A stretch of 64,000 bases of DNA from Mycolicibacter kumamotonensis (GTDB lineage Bacteria > Actinomycetota > Actinomycetes > Mycobacteriales > Mycobacteriaceae): contig NZ_MVHU01000024.1 of the NCBI RefSeq assembly GCF_002086285.1, positions 1-64,000 on the forward strand, in the 5' to 3' direction. Made by a program: the position numbers and the translations under genes. The notes under the pieces are model-generated. The model was not told where the DNA came from. It did no database searches and saw nothing but the letters and a program-made list of their open reading frames with translations. This document shows positions 1 through 10,939 of the stretch, one piece after another; the first letter of the stretch is position 1, and each line of letters begins with the position of its first letter.

Positions 1-2
1 GG

Positions 3-221
3 GGGGGGGCGACGCCGGGGGGGCGGCTGGGCGGGGTTGCGCAAGGGGCCGGGGGCGCCGGAGGGACCGGTGGGGTAGGCGGCGCGGCGGGAACCGTTGG
101 CTCTGGGGGCGCTGCCGGCGGCACCGGTGGCGTAGCGGGTGCAGACGGCGCCGTCGGGCAGCCGGGCAACCACGGCGGTATCGGAAAGGACGGCTGTATC
201 GGCGGCGCCACATCCTGCTGA
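3..221 (+). CDS. C-terminal tail of a PGRS-repeat protein (5' end outside window)
   Basis: The frame is open from the window edge to a TGA at 219-221 and encodes Gly-Gly-Ala/Asn/Thr triplets ([14 protein letters not shown] and similar) typical of mycobacterial PGRS regions. It ends in a non-repetitive tail, GKDGCIGGATSC. The start and N-terminal domain are not visible, so it cannot be told whether this is a PE_PGRS or the signal-peptide PGRS type found next door at 571. The two cysteines in the last ten residues are unusual for a PGRS region. The window opens with a run of nine G, where assembly or indel errors are easy, so the first codons are unreliable. The next gene starts about 350 bases downstream on the same strand. 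Confidence 0.75.
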   Translation, partial: GGATPGGRLGGVAQGAGGAGGTGGVGGAAGTVGSGGAAGGTGGVAGADGAVGQPGNHGGIGKDGCIGGATSC

Positions 222-570
222 GCCGGGGCGCGCGGCCGACGGCCCCGCATGCACAGCGCCGAGAGGTCACTTGAATCTCTCTGGAAAATCTCAGTTTTTT
301 CTGGAGTTGGCTCGGCCGGGGCCCGCGCTCGCCGGTTCCGGGACCGGATCGGTCCTGACGTCCTGAAATAGCACCACCTACCGCGCGGCCCTGGTGAGCC
401 AGGTGCCGCCGACGTTGCGGTATAGATGAAAGATTGGCGAATCATATGAAAAAACTATGAGAGCAAACCTAGATTTTTGTTGAAAAAAATCTCCGGTTAC
501 CTAGACTTACGGCCGGATATAACTCAGTAATTCCCTAAATCGGACTCGTGGTCCGGATAGGAGACTCGGG
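222..570. other. Intergenic region with an AT-rich island upstream of the large PGRS gene
   Basis: No convincing gene was seen. Bases 421-540 are only about one third G+C by hand count, against roughly 70% around them. They contain an 8-bp AT inverted repeat (arms 471-478 and 485-492). The island ends just before the ribosome-binding site AGGAGA (559-564) of the gene at 571. Such islands are typical promoter or Lsr2-type nucleoid-protein targets in mycobacteria; that role is inferred here. Confidence 0.6.
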
Positions 571-3500
571 ATGACTATCAGGCGCCGCATCACCGGACAC
601 CGAGTCACCTCCTCTTCCGCAAAGCGTCACCGCCGCCGCGTGCTCGGCGCCGGAACCGCCGCCGGGGCGTTCCTGGCGTTCGGGACCGCCCCGCTGTCCA
701 GCGCGCCGCCGGCGCGCGCGGACCTGGATTTCGGTTGGCTGACCGACTTGTTCGACGCGGGACTGGCCCCTGACGTCGACCCCGGCCCGTTGACCGGGGC
801 ATTTGATCTGCAGCAGTGGTTCGATCCGGCGGCGTGGGAGCTGCCCGGCCTGGCCGCGAGCTCCCCAGCCGAATGGGGCTCGACCGACTGGACCGCGCTC
901 TTCGACCAATGGATCTACACCCCGCTGCACGAGGGCGTCCAAACCTGGATCAACAGCCCGTTCGGCAGCCAGGTCGACGCCGCGATCAACGGCCTGTTCG
1001 GATCCTTCGTGATCGGCAACGGCGCCGACGGCGACGCGACCAACCCCGACGGCGGGGCCGGTGGCTGGCTGTTCGGTGACGGCGGTGCCGGCTACGACGG
1101 CAGCACCGGGGGTGTCGCCGGCGGCGACGGCGGCGATGCGGGGTTCTTCGGTAACGGTGGGGCCGGCGGCGACAGCGGCGGTGGCTTCACCGGTGGCGCC
1201 GGCGGCACCGGGGGCTCGTTGATGGGCGTCGGGGGTAACGGTGGCGCCGGCGGCGACGGTGGCGCGGGTGCTTCCGGCGGCAACGGTGGCGCCGGTGGTG
1301 CCGGAATCGGCTGGCTGTTCGGCAGCGGCGGCGCCGGCGGCCTCGGCGGCGACGGCGGACTGGGCACCGCCGGCGTCGCGGGGGCCCAGGGCGTCTGGTC
1401 GGTGGCCGACGGTGCCGGTGGGCTGGGCGGCGCCGGTGGCACCGGTGGCGCGGGCGGCAACGGCGGAGCGGGAGGTTCGAGTTCGGCGCTGCTGTTCGGT
1501 GATGGTGGACGGGGCGGCGGCGCAGGGAACGGCGCGGCCGGCGGCAACGGCGGCGTCGGTGGCCTGGGCGCGGCAGGCGACTTCGCTGCTCATGCCACCG
1601 GTGCCGGCGGCGATGGTGGTGACGGCGGCGACGGCGGTATCGGTGGGGCCGCCGGGCTGGCCGGTGCCGGCGGCCACGGCGCCCACTTCGGTAGTGCCGG
1701 ACTGGCCGGCGACGGCGCTCACGGCGGTGTCGGGGGCAACGCCGGTGCCGCCGGTGATGGCGGAGCCGGCGCGGCCGGTACCGCCGATCATGTCGACGGT
1801 GGTGCCGGCGGCAACGGCGGTGAGGTCGGCCGGGCCGGCGCGGGCGGGATGGGTGTCACCGGGGTGGCCGCCACCGGGCAAGCGGCCACCAGCGGCGGCG
1901 ACGGCGGGGCCGGTGGAGCGGGCTGGACCTCGACCGATTCCCTCGTCGACGGCGGCAACGGCGGTGCCGGCGGCAACGGCGGCAGCTACGGCAACGGTGG
2001 AAACGGTGGTGCCGGGGGCGCCGGGGCCACCGGAGACGACGGCGGCGACGGCTCGGCGGCGACATCAGCGGGGCAGAGCAGTACCGCGGGTGAGGCCGGC
2101 GGCGCCGGCAGCAACGGCGGGGCCGGCGGCAACGGCGGACTGGGCGGAGCGGTCTCCGGTAACGGTGGTCAAGGCGGTACCGGAGGAGCGGGTGGAGCCG
2201 GCGGCCGAGGCGGACTGGGCGGCGACGGCTACGACGCGGCCTCCGATGCCCATGCCGCCGGAGGCGCCAACGGTGGTGACGCCGCGCTCGGCGGCAACGG
2301 CGGACACGGCGGCAATGGTGGTGCGGGCGGGTCCGGTGGTGGTGTGGCGGCCGGCGGCTCCGGCAGCGCCGGAGCCAACGGTGACGGCGGCGCCGGGGGC
2401 GCCGGAGGTGACGCCGGTTCCGGTGGCAATGGCGGCGACGCTGCCGACGGCACCGCCGCCCACATCGACGGCGGTAACGGCGGGGCCGGCGCCAACGCCG
2501 GTGTGGCCGGGGCCGGCGGCAGCGGGGGCGCGGCCGGTACCGGCGGGCTGGCCGGCACCGGGGAGTCCGGATCCGACGGCGCCGACGGCGTCAAGGGACT
2601 GCTGGGCGGCAACGGCGGCGACGGTGGTAACGGCTTCAACCGGTCACCGGTGTCGTCGCCGATTCCCCAGGGCGGCTTCGCCGGGCAGGCTGCCACCACG
2701 ATGTCCGACGGCGCCCCAACCGGTTTGGCCGGCGGCAACGGTGGGCTGGGCGGTAATGCCGCCTTCGACGCCGGTGTCGGCGGCGACGGGGGCTCGGGCG
2801 GTTCCGGCGGTGCCGGTGGCGCCGGCGGGTCCGGGGGCTGGGCCGGCGGCAACGGCGGTACCGGCGGCAACGGCGGCCAGGGCGGAGCCGGCGGGCAGGG
2901 CAGCTCGATCGCCGCCGGCGGCCGGGGCGGCGACGGCGGCGCCGGCGGCAACGGCGGTGCCGGTGGCAACTGGACCGGCGACCAATCCAGTCTCGACGCC
3001 GGTGCGCCGGGCACCGCCGGCAACGGTGGTAATGCCGGCCACGGCGGCCAGGGTGGTCAGGGCGGCGAGGGCTATGTCGGTCAGCAAGGCGTGCTGGCCG
3101 TCAACAACGGTGCGGGCGAAGACGGCGGGCAAGCCGGTGACGGCGGCCAGGGCGGCGCGGGCGGCACCGGCGGCAACGCCGGCACCGGGGCCGGCGGCAC
3201 GGTGGGAACCAACGGCAATGGCGGCGACGGCGGCCAGGGTGGCAACGGCGGAACGGCCGGCGCCGGTGGCCAGGGTGCGAACGGCGACGCCACGCTGGCG
3301 ATCAACCAGGGCGGCGGCGGCGACGGCGGCGCGGCCGGAACCGCCGGGGCGGGCGGTCGCGGCGGCGATGGCGGCGCGGGCGGTTCGACCGCCGGAGGCA
3401 GCGCCGGCAACAACGGTTCCGGCGGGCTGGGCGGTAACGGCGGCGCCGGGGCCGGCGGCGGCGACGGTGGTGACGGGGCGCAGGGCCTGGCCGAGGTCGC

Positions 3501-6500
3501 GGGCTCCAACGGTGACCTCGGGGCCGGCGGCGACGGCGGGAACGGCGGCGACTCCGCGCAGGGCGGGGCGGCCGGCGTCGGCGGCAACGCGGGTACCGGG
3601 GGCACCGGCACGGCCGGGACAGCCGGGGGGTCGGGCAGCGCCGGCCAGAGTCTTTCGGTAGCGGCGGGCAACGGTGGCGCGGGCGGTAACGGCTACGACC
3701 CGTCGGAGGCCGGGTCGGGTGCATCGGCTGGGACCAACGGCGGCAACGGTGGCGCCGGAGGCAACGGCGGCAACATCGGCAAGGGCGGTGACGGTGGTGC
3801 CGGCGGCTCCGGCACCGCCGGGGCCGACAACTCCGGGACCACCGGTGGCGGCGGCACGGGCGGCATCGACGGTCTGAACGGCGGCGCCGGCGGCGCCGGT
3901 GGTAACGGTGGTGCCGGCGGCAACGGCGGTGCGATCTCGGGTGCCGCCGGCAATGGCGGCAGCGCCGGCAGTGGCGCCGACGGTGGCGGCGGCGGTGGTG
4001 GCGAAGACGGAACGACGGGCGCCGCCGGCGGTGATGCCGGCACGACGCTGGGCAACGGTGGTGCCGGGACCGCCGGTGGGGCCGGTGGTCGCGGTGGCGA
4101 CGGCGGAGTCGGCGGCAACGGCGGCGCGGCGGGCAGTGCCACCAATGGGGCGGCCGGTTCGGTCGGTGCGAACGGTACCGGGGGTTCCGGCGGTGCCGGC
4201 GGCGACGGTGGAAACGCCGGTGCCGGTGGCCAGGGCGCACTCGGGGTGGCCGGCATCGCCGGTGGCGGTGACACCGGTGCGGCGCTCGGTGGCGGTGGCA
4301 ACGGTGGCGCGGCCGGAGTCGCGGGCGCCGGTGGTGCCGGCGGTAACGGTGGTGCCGGCGGGTCGACCGCCGGTGCCGCGGCCGGCGCCGACGGTGCCGG
4401 TGGGCACGGCGGTGATGGAGGCGACGGCGCCGCCGGTGGTGGTGGCGGACAAGGTGCCGCCGGTACCGCCGCCGATGCCGGCTTCGACGGTGTTGTCGGT
4501 TCTGGCGGGCACGGCGGCAACGGCGGCGATTCGGCCATGGCCGGCGCCGGTGGCGCTGCCGGGACGAACGGGGACGGTTCCACCACTCCGGGCAATGCGG
4601 GCAGTGACGGCGCCTCGGTGACCGGCCCGGCGGGCAATGGCGGTGACGGCGGTGCCGGCTATGACCCGTCGGCGGCCGGTTCCGGTGCGGCCGCCGGGAC
4701 CAATGGCGGCAACGGTGGCGCCGGAGGCAATGGCGGCAACATCGGCAAGGGCGGTGACGGTGGTGCCGGCGGCTCGGGCACCGCCGGCAGCGACGGCCTG
4801 GCCGGTACATCGGACAGCCCGGACGGCGGATCGGGCATCAGCGGTGGTTCGGGCGGTGTCGGCGGCAACGGCGGGCTCGGCGGCTCGATCTCCGGCAACG
4901 GCGGTGCCGGCGGCGACGGCGGCAATGGTGCCGTCGGCGGAAATGCCGGCGCCGGTTTCAGTTTCGCCGGGACCACCGGCGGCGCCGGTGTCAATGACAT
5001 GGACGGTCGGGCCGGCGGCAACGCCGGGGGAGTCGGCGCCGGTGGAGATGGAGGCCACGGCGGCAGCGGCGGTGGCACCGCCGGTGGTGACGGTGCGGCC
5101 GGCGCCAACGGCAATGGCGGTAACGCCGGCGCCGGCGGCAACGGTGCCGCCGGTGGCGACGGTGGGGACGGCGCGGCCGGAGTGGCCGGCCAGACCATCC
5201 ACGGCAGCCTCGGTGGCGGCGGCAACGGCGGCGATGGCGGCGACTCCACCCAGGGCGGGTCCGCGGGCACCGCGGGCGCGGCCGGCACCGGCGGTGCGGC
5301 GGGCACCGGCAGCGCGGGCAATGCCGCTTCCAATGGCACCGATGTGGCGGGGCCGGCCGGCAACGGCGGTGACGGCGGCGCCGGCTACAACCCCGCGGCG
5401 GCCGGTTCCGGTGCACCCGCTGGAACCTCCGGCGGCAATGGTGGTGCCGGCGGCAACGGCGGCAACATCGGTAAGGGCGGTGACGGTGGCGAGGGCGGCT
5501 CCGGCACCGCGGGCACCGACAACTCCGCCGACACCACCGGCCTGGACGGCGGGACGGGCGGTAACGGCGGTAACGGCGGTCAAGGCGGCAACGGTGGGTC
5601 GATCTCCGGCGCTGCCGGGATCGGCGGCAACGGCGGTACCGGCGCGGCCGGCGGCGGTGGTGGCACCGGAAACACCGGCTCGGCCGGCACCTCGAGCAGT
5701 GTCGCGGGCACCCAGGGCGGCGCCGGTGGCGACGGCGGTGCCGGCGGCAACGGTGGCAACGGCGGTGCCGGCGGTAAGACATTGGGCGGCGCCGGTGCAC
5801 AGGCGGCCACCGGGACCGGCGGCGATGCGGGCTCGGGCGGTACCGGGGGCGGCGGCGGAACGGGCGGTGCCGGATACACCGGCCAGGACGGCGTCAACAC
5901 CGCCGTCACCACCGCGGACGGCGAATCCGGAAGTGCCGGCGGGACCGGCGGCACCGGCGGGCAGGGCGGCGCCGGCGGCAACGGCGGCACCGGCAGCACC
6001 ACCGGGGCCAATGGCGACGGCGGCCAGGGCGGCCAGGGCGGTACCGGCGGCAACGCCGGGGCCGGCGGTGACGGCGGTGAGGGCCAATCGGGTATCGCCG
6101 GTGGCACCGACACCGGCGCTGCCCGGGGCGGCGGCGGTATCGGCGGCAACGCCGGCGCCGCCGGCGCGGGCGGGACCGGAGGCGACGGCGGCGGTGGCGG
6201 CACCACCGCCGGGGCCGGAGGCGTCAACGGCAACGGCGGCGCCGGTGGTACCGGTGGCAACGGAGCCGTCGCCGGTGACGGCGGTGACGGGGCGCAGGGC
6301 GTCGGCGGGGTCGCCGGCGGCGGTATCGGTGCCGCCACCGGCGACAACGAAGGTGCAGGCGGCAATGGTGGCGATGGCGGCACCAGCAGTCTGCGGGGCT
6401 CCGGTGGTTCCGGCGGCGCCGCGGGCACCGGCGGCGCCGGTGGCGGCGGAACGGCCGGCGTCGGCGGCGCGGCCGGCAGTAACCCGGCGCCGCTGCCGGC

Positions 6501-6660
6501 CGGCAACGGTGGCGACGGCGGCGACGGTTACGACCCGTCGGGAACCACCAGTGGCGAGTCCGGTGGCAACGGCGGTAACGGCGGTAACGGCGGCAACCTC
6601 GGCCGGGGCGGTGAAGGCGGTGCCGGCGGCAGCGGTGCCAGCAACGGCTCGCCCGGCTGA
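571..6660 (+). CDS. Very large PGRS-repeat protein with signal peptide, no PE domain (2029 aa)
   Basis: The ATG is preceded by AGGAGA. Residues 1-50 look like a long Tat-like signal peptide: Arg-rich start, HRRRVLGAG, a hydrophobic stretch AGAFLAFG and a probable cleavage after ARA (about residue 50). Residues about 51-150 form a non-repetitive domain ([32 protein letters not shown]) that is also present in the PGRS protein at 9280. The remaining ~1870 residues are GGxGGx repeats rich in Gly, Ala, Asn and Asp. A higher-order unit containing GYDPS and [11 protein letters not shown] recurs four times near the C-terminus. There is no PE domain and no catalytic motif. It is probably exported and cell-surface or secreted; the Asp/Asn-Gly repeats could bind calcium as proposed for other PGRS proteins (inference). 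Function is unknown. Confidence 0.85.
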   Translation: MTIRRRITGHRVTSSSAKRHRRRVLGAGTAAGAFLAFGTAPLSSAPPARADLDFGWLTDLFDAGLAPDVDPGPLTGAFDLQQWFDPAAWELPGLAASSPAEWGSTDWTALFDQWIYTPLHEGVQTWINSPFGSQVDAAINGLFGSFVIGNGADGDATNPDGGAGGWLFGDGGAGYDGSTGGVAGGDGGDAGFFGNGGAGGDSGGGFTGGAGGTGGSLMGVGGNGGAGGDGGAGASGGNGGAGGAGIGWLFGSGGAGGLGGDGGLGTAGVAGAQGVWSVADGAGGLGGAGGTGGAGGNGGAGGSSSALLFGDGGRGGGAGNGAAGGNGGVGGLGAAGDFAAHATGAGGDGGDGGDGGIGGAAGLAGAGGHGAHFGSAGLAGDGAHGGVGGNAGAAGDGGAGAAGTADHVDGGAGGNGGEVGRAGAGGMGVTGVAATGQAATSGGDGGAGGAGWTSTDSLVDGGNGGAGGNGGSYGNGGNGGAGGAGATGDDGGDGSAATSAGQSSTAGEAGGAGSNGGAGGNGGLGGAVSGNGGQGGTGGAGGAGGRGGLGGDGYDAASDAHAAGGANGGDAALGGNGGHGGNGGAGGSGGGVAAGGSGSAGANGDGGAGGAGGDAGSGGNGGDAADGTAAHIDGGNGGAGANAGVAGAGGSGGAAGTGGLAGTGESGSDGADGVKGLLGGNGGDGGNGFNRSPVSSPIPQGGFAGQAATTMSDGAPTGLAGGNGGLGGNAAFDAGVGGDGGSGGSGGAGGAGGSGGWAGGNGGTGGNGGQGGAGGQGSSIAAGGRGGDGGAGGNGGAGGNWTGDQSSLDAGAPGTAGNGGNAGHGGQGGQGGEGYVGQQGVLAVNNGAGEDGGQAGDGGQGGAGGTGGNAGTGAGGTVGTNGNGGDGGQGGNGGTAGAGGQGANGDATLAINQGGGGDGGAAGTAGAGGRGGDGGAGGSTAGGSAGNNGSGGLGGNGGAGAGGGDGGDGAQGLAEVAGSNGDLGAGGDGGNGGDSAQGGAAGVGGNAGTGGTGTAGTAGGSGSAGQSLSVAAGNGGAGGNGYDPSEAGSGASAGTNGGNGGAGGNGGNIGKGGDGGAGGSGTAGADNSGTTGGGGTGGIDGLNGGAGGAGGNGGAGGNGGAISGAAGNGGSAGSGADGGGGGGGEDGTTGAAGGDAGTTLGNGGAGTAGGAGGRGGDGGVGGNGGAAGSATNGAAGSVGANGTGGSGGAGGDGGNAGAGGQGALGVAGIAGGGDTGAALGGGGNGGAAGVAGAGGAGGNGGAGGSTAGAAAGADGAGGHGGDGGDGAAGGGGGQGAAGTAADAGFDGVVGSGGHGGNGGDSAMAGAGGAAGTNGDGSTTPGNAGSDGASVTGPAGNGGDGGAGYDPSAAGSGAAAGTNGGNGGAGGNGGNIGKGGDGGAGGSGTAGSDGLAGTSDSPDGGSGISGGSGGVGGNGGLGGSISGNGGAGGDGGNGAVGGNAGAGFSFAGTTGGAGVNDMDGRAGGNAGGVGAGGDGGHGGSGGGTAGGDGAAGANGNGGNAGAGGNGAAGGDGGDGAAGVAGQTIHGSLGGGGNGGDGGDSTQGGSAGTAGAAGTGGAAGTGSAGNAASNGTDVAGPAGNGGDGGAGYNPAAAGSGAPAGTSGGNGGAGGNGGNIGKGGDGGEGGSGTAGTDNSADTTGLDGGTGGNGGNGGQGGNGGSISGAAGIGGNGGTGAAGGGGGTGNTGSAGTSSSVAGTQGGAGGDGGAGGNGGNGGAGGKTLGGAGAQAATGTGGDAGSGGTGGGGGTGGAGYTGQDGVNTAVTTADGESGSAGGTGGTGGQGGAGGNGGTGSTTGANGDGGQGGQGGTGGNAGAGGDGGEGQSGIAGGTDTGAARGGGGIGGNAGAAGAGGTGGDGGGGGTTAGAGGVNGNGGAGGTGGNGAVAGDGGDGAQGVGGVAGGGIGAATGDNEGAGGNGGDGGTSSLRGSGGSGGAAGTGGAGGGGTAGVGGAAGSNPAPLPAGNGGDGGDGYDPSGTTSGESGGNGGNGGNGGNLGRGGEGGAGGSGASNGSPG
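3661..6657 (+). repeat. Four higher-order repeats inside the PGRS gene
   Basis: A ~50-residue unit (AGNGG-GYDPS-...[19 protein letters not shown]) occurs four times. The NIGKG/NLGRG codons begin at 3772, 4738, 5464 and 6595, giving spacings of 966, 726 and 1131 bases (322, 242 and 377 codons). The spacings are all in frame but unequal. The last copy is divergent (NLGRGGEGG) and forms the C-terminus of the protein. Confidence 0.75.
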
Positions 6661-6676
6661 TCCCGAAGGGGTGGGC

Positions 6677-7069
6677 CTAGGTCCGGCAGTCGGCGCAGGC
6701 GCCGAAGATCTCTATGGTGTGGCTGACATCGGAGAAGCCGTGTTCGGCGGCGATCCGGGCCGCCCACTCCTCGACCTCGTGATCGCCGACCTCGACCGTG
6801 GCACCGCAGTGGCGGCACACCAGGTGGTGGTGATGGTGCTCCGAGCAGCGCCGGTACACCGATTCGCCGGTGTCGGAGCGCAGGGTGTCGACCTGCCCGG
6901 CCGAGGCCATCGCCTGCAGCGTGCGATAGACCGTGGTCAGTCCGATGTTCTCCCCGCGCTCGCGCAGCGCGTCGTGCAGCTCCTGGGCGGAACGGAAGTC
7001 GTCGATGGTCTCCAGCAATGCCGAAATCGCCGCGCGCTGCCGCGTGGAGCGCACCCCCGGGGCGGTCAA
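6677..7069 (-). CDS. zur: Zinc uptake regulator Zur (FurB), Fur family
   Basis: This 130-aa protein is closely similar along its length to mycobacterial FurB/Zur as I recall it. It has an N-terminal winged helix (RSTRQRAAISALLETIDDF, then GLTTVYRTLQAM) and a C-terminal metal-binding and dimer domain with HHHHHLVCRHCG and CADC, the two CxxC pairs of the structural zinc site. With zinc bound it represses zinc-uptake and alternative ribosomal-protein genes (family knowledge). I chose the TTG start because it overlaps the smtB stop as TTGA (7066-7069) and gives [11 protein letters not shown], the same length as the 130-aa M. tuberculosis protein. It is second in the smtB-zur operon. Its 3' end is 16 bases from the convergent PGRS gene. 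Confidence 0.93.
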   Translation of the reverse strand: MTAPGVRSTRQRAAISALLETIDDFRSAQELHDALRERGENIGLTTVYRTLQAMASAGQVDTLRSDTGESVYRRCSEHHHHHLVCRHCGATVEVGDHEVEEWAARIAAEHGFSDVSHTIEIFGACADCRT

Positions 7070-7422
7070 CGGTCCTCGCCGGCGTGGGCCACCGCGTCGA
7101 TGACGATGTGCGCCAGGTGATGGTCGGCCAACCGGTAGAGCACTTCGCGGCCGGACCGTTCCCCGGTGACCACCCCGGCTGACTTGAGGATTTTCAGATG
7201 CTGGCTGACCAGCGGTTGGGGCACCCCCAGCGCGTCGACGAGTTCGTGGACGCAGCGGTGGGATTCCTGCAGCTGCAACACGATCGCGATGCGCACCGGA
7301 GCGGCCAGCGCCCGCAGCAATTCGCCGGCGGCGTCGAGGATCTCCCGCGGCGGAGTGGTGGGGAAGGCGGGCCCGCTGTGTCGGTGACCGTCGGCTACCA
7401 GGCCGGACGCTGCGGGCGACAT
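7066..7422 (-). CDS. smtB: Zinc-responsive ArsR/SmtB-family repressor
   Basis: This 118-aa ArsR-type winged-helix regulator has a recognition region [19 protein letters not shown] and a complete alpha-5 metal site, D-x-H-x10-H-x2-E (starting DHHLAHI and ending HAGED), as in cyanobacterial SmtB. In mycobacteria zinc releases SmtB from the promoter of its own smtB-zur operon (established). I chose the ATG at 7422 because GGAGGT lies 6 bases upstream (7429-7434) and the candidate operator at 7443-7457 would otherwise fall inside the coding region. ATGs at 7440 and 7476 are alternatives. It is divergent from glyS and co-transcribed with zur. Confidence 0.9.
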   Translation of the reverse strand: MSPAASGLVADGHRHSGPAFPTTPPREILDAAGELLRALAAPVRIAIVLQLQESHRCVHELVDALGVPQPLVSQHLKILKSAGVVTGERSGREVLYRLADHHLAHIVIDAVAHAGEDR

Positions 7423-7442
7423 GCCACCACCTCCGCCCATGT

Positions 7443-7457
7443 TGGAAACCGTTTTCA
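7443..7457. promoter_or_regulatory. Candidate SmtB/Zur operator (inverted repeat)
   Basis: TGGAAACCGTTTTCA is an inverted repeat: the half-sites TGGAAAC and GTTTTCA differ by one mismatched pair. It sits about 20 bases upstream of the smtB start, in the gap to divergent glyS. Its location and the AT-rich TGAAAA half-site resemble zinc-regulator boxes of the smtB-zur operon. Which of the two repressors binds cannot be told from the sequence. Confidence 0.5.
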
Positions 7458-7582
7458 GCTGGCTCCACTGTTCCATGCGTAATGATGCATGTCAAAGAAC
7501 GTCGAGCTTATCGATACGATGTCGGTGCTCTGCGTGTCGGCGTTGCCGGCGCGGCCTCGACAAGACAGGAGTGCACCCCCTC

Positions 7583-8980
<1,398 letters not shown>

Positions 8981-9279
8981 CAGCGGCCCGCAAGACGCCC
9001 GGCGGTGTAGCCGGAGCCTTGTCGCGGCGCGGCGACGGACGCGGTCGGGGGAATCACAGCCTGCTCGTGGCATGCCCGCCGATTCTGGTCCGGTTTCATG
9101 GCATTCACGGCACCCGAACGGACCGCCGCCTAGGTGTTCGGGCCTGCCGTCCGCGCTTTCCTGAGAGTCTGGGGTCCCGATTTGATACGGCACCGCGGTC
9201 AGCGTTAACTGAGGAAAGCCTTTACTGCCGTAGGGCTTTCGAGCAACCGACGATTAGTCCACACCTGGGAGGTAGGTAG
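8981..9279. other. Intergenic region and leader of the second PGRS gene
   Basis: No gene was seen. A 7-bp inverted repeat (GAAAGCC at 9214-9220, GGCTTTC at 9234-9240) lies about 40 bases before the PGRS start and could form a leader hairpin. A strong ribosome-binding site GGGAGG is at 9267-9272. Confidence 0.5.
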
Positions 9280-10854
9280 ATGACTATCAGTAAGCGCACC
9301 ACGAAGACACGCCGTCGACTGATCGGGGCGGGGGGCTCCGCGGCCGTGTTCCTGGCGTTCGGGATGGCCCCGTTGGCCACGGCGCCGGGCGCACACGCAG
9401 ACGGACTCGACTGGCTGATGGACCTGTTCGACCCCAGCGCGTTCGCGGGCCCGGCGGTGGACACCACCGGCGTGGACGATGTGTTCGGCGACTCGCCCTT
9501 CTGGGACCAGCTGCTGCTGGCCAACCCCGACCTCGACCCCGCGAGCGTGGTCGAGCAGTGGATGTATGACCCGTGGCACACGGCCCTGGAGGCGTGGATC
9601 ACCAGTGACCTGGGTCAGCAGGTCGACAACGCCATCAACGCCGCCTACATCCAGATGAACGGGGAGGACAGCCTCGACGGCGCGTGCGGCCTGATCTGCA
9701 ACGGCATCGACGGCACCGAGGCCAACCCCGACGGCGGTGCCGGCGGACTGTGGTTCGGCGACGGCGGCGACGGCTGGGACTCCACCGTGCAGGGGATGGA
9801 CGGTGGTGACGGCGGTGCCGCCGGATTCTTCGGTAACGGTGGCGACGGCGGCGACGGTTGGGATTCCACCGTGGCTGGGGTGGACGGCACGGACGGCGGC
9901 GCCGGCGGTACCGGTGGCACGGTCATGGGCGACGGCGGCGTCGGTGGCGCCGGCGGCGACGGATTCCACGCCACGGCCAACGGTGCCGGCGGTACCGCAG
10001 CCGGCTCCGACGGCGGTAACGGCGGCGTCGGGGGTGACGCCGTCGCGTCGGTCTTCGGCAACGGCGGCGCCGGTGGTGTCGGCGGTGCCGGCGGCGACGC
10101 CACGGCCAACGGTGCCACCGGCACCGTCGTCGGCGGCAACGGCGGGGCCGGGGGCACCGGTGGTAACTCCGCCGCGCCCATCGGCAACGGCGGTGAAGGC
10201 GGCGCCGGTGGAGCGGGCGGCGCCGGCGGCGATGGCACCGCCAACGGTTTCAGCGGTGACTCGACCGGTGGCACCGGCGGCACCGGCGGTACCGGCGGTA
10301 TCGCCGAGAACGGACACGGTGGCACCGGTGGGGTCGGCGGGGCGGGTGGCGACGCCACGTCCAACGGCTCGCAGGGTGTCGCTACCGGCGGTGCCGGCGG
10401 GGACGGTGGCGCCGGAGGCCAGGGTCTCATCGCCGGCACCGGTGGTGACGGCGGCGCCGGTGGCGACGCCCGCGCCAACGGCGCCGGGGGCACCGCGACC
10501 GCCGGTGACGGTGGTGTCGGCGGTGCCGGCGCCACGGGCGGCACGGGCGCGGCCGGCGCTGTCGGCGGGACCGGTGGCCAGGGCGGTGCCGGTGGGGCCG
10601 GCGGCGACGCCACGACTCACGGCTCCGGCGGGATCTCGACGGCCGGTGACGGCGGTGACGGTGGCGCCGGTGGCAATGGCGGCACCGGTGGGACCGGCGG
10701 CGCGGCTGGCGGAGCCGGCGGCCAGGCTGGCCCCGGCGGGGCCGGCGGTAGCGCGACGGCGACCGGCAACGGCAGCACGGCGACCGACGGTATGGCCGGT
10801 TCGCCCGGGCCCGACGGCCAGGCGGGTGCGACCGGACCGACCGAAGCCCCCTGA
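9280..10854 (+). CDS. PGRS-repeat protein with signal peptide, no PE domain (524 aa)
   Basis: This is a smaller relative of the protein at 571. It has a signal peptide with [18 protein letters not shown] and probable cleavage after AHA (residue 40). The shared N-terminal domain reads DWLMDLFD, QWMYDPWHTALEAWITS, QQVDNAINAAYI, followed by [19 protein letters not shown]. From residue ~150 it is PGRS-like with a looser second-order repeat of about 40-45 residues built on GGDATANG-x-G-x-GG (for example DATANG, DATSNG, DARANG). The C-terminus (SPGPDGQAGATGPTEAP) is collagen-like in composition. The strong RBS GGGAGG lies 7 bases before the ATG. Export to the cell surface is likely and the function unknown. 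It follows glyS, a position I recall as adjacent to PE/PPE genes in M. tuberculosis. Confidence 0.87.
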   Translation: MTISKRTTKTRRRLIGAGGSAAVFLAFGMAPLATAPGAHADGLDWLMDLFDPSAFAGPAVDTTGVDDVFGDSPFWDQLLLANPDLDPASVVEQWMYDPWHTALEAWITSDLGQQVDNAINAAYIQMNGEDSLDGACGLICNGIDGTEANPDGGAGGLWFGDGGDGWDSTVQGMDGGDGGAAGFFGNGGDGGDGWDSTVAGVDGTDGGAGGTGGTVMGDGGVGGAGGDGFHATANGAGGTAAGSDGGNGGVGGDAVASVFGNGGAGGVGGAGGDATANGATGTVVGGNGGAGGTGGNSAAPIGNGGEGGAGGAGGAGGDGTANGFSGDSTGGTGGTGGTGGIAENGHGGTGGVGGAGGDATSNGSQGVATGGAGGDGGAGGQGLIAGTGGDGGAGGDARANGAGGTATAGDGGVGGAGATGGTGAAGAVGGTGGQGGAGGAGGDATTHGSGGISTAGDGGDGGAGGNGGTGGTGGAAGGAGGQAGPGGAGGSATATGNGSTATDGMAGSPGPDGQAGATGPTEAP

Positions 10855-10867
10855 TACGCGTCAACGT

Positions 10868-10902
10868 AAAGTGCTCGCACGCCCTTGGCGTGCGGGCACT
10901 TT
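10868..10902 (+). terminator. Hairpin terminator between convergent genes
   Basis: A 16-bp stem (AAAGTGCTCGCACGCC / GGCGTGCGGGCACTTT, one G-U pair) closes a 3-base loop. It lies 14 bases after the PGRS stop and 38 bases from the end of the convergent gene. The arms end in AAA/TTT, so it can act in both directions, although no long U-tract follows. Confidence 0.75.
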
Positions 10903-10939
10903 CGTCATTCGCTGCGGGCGGTGCCGAATAGCGCCTCGG

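Noticed and set aside
2644..6087. 1147-codon open frame antisense to the large PGRS gene
   Set aside because: GGC/GCC-rich repeat DNA has few stop codons in any frame. The translation is Ala/Gly/Thr-rich low complexity, with no RBS, signal or domain, and other long antisense frames in the same repeat read equally well.
9205..10620. 471-codon open frame antisense to the second PGRS gene
   Set aside because: Same repeat-DNA artefact: it mirrors the PGRS codons and ends in the coding region of the N-terminal domain without a recognisable protein.
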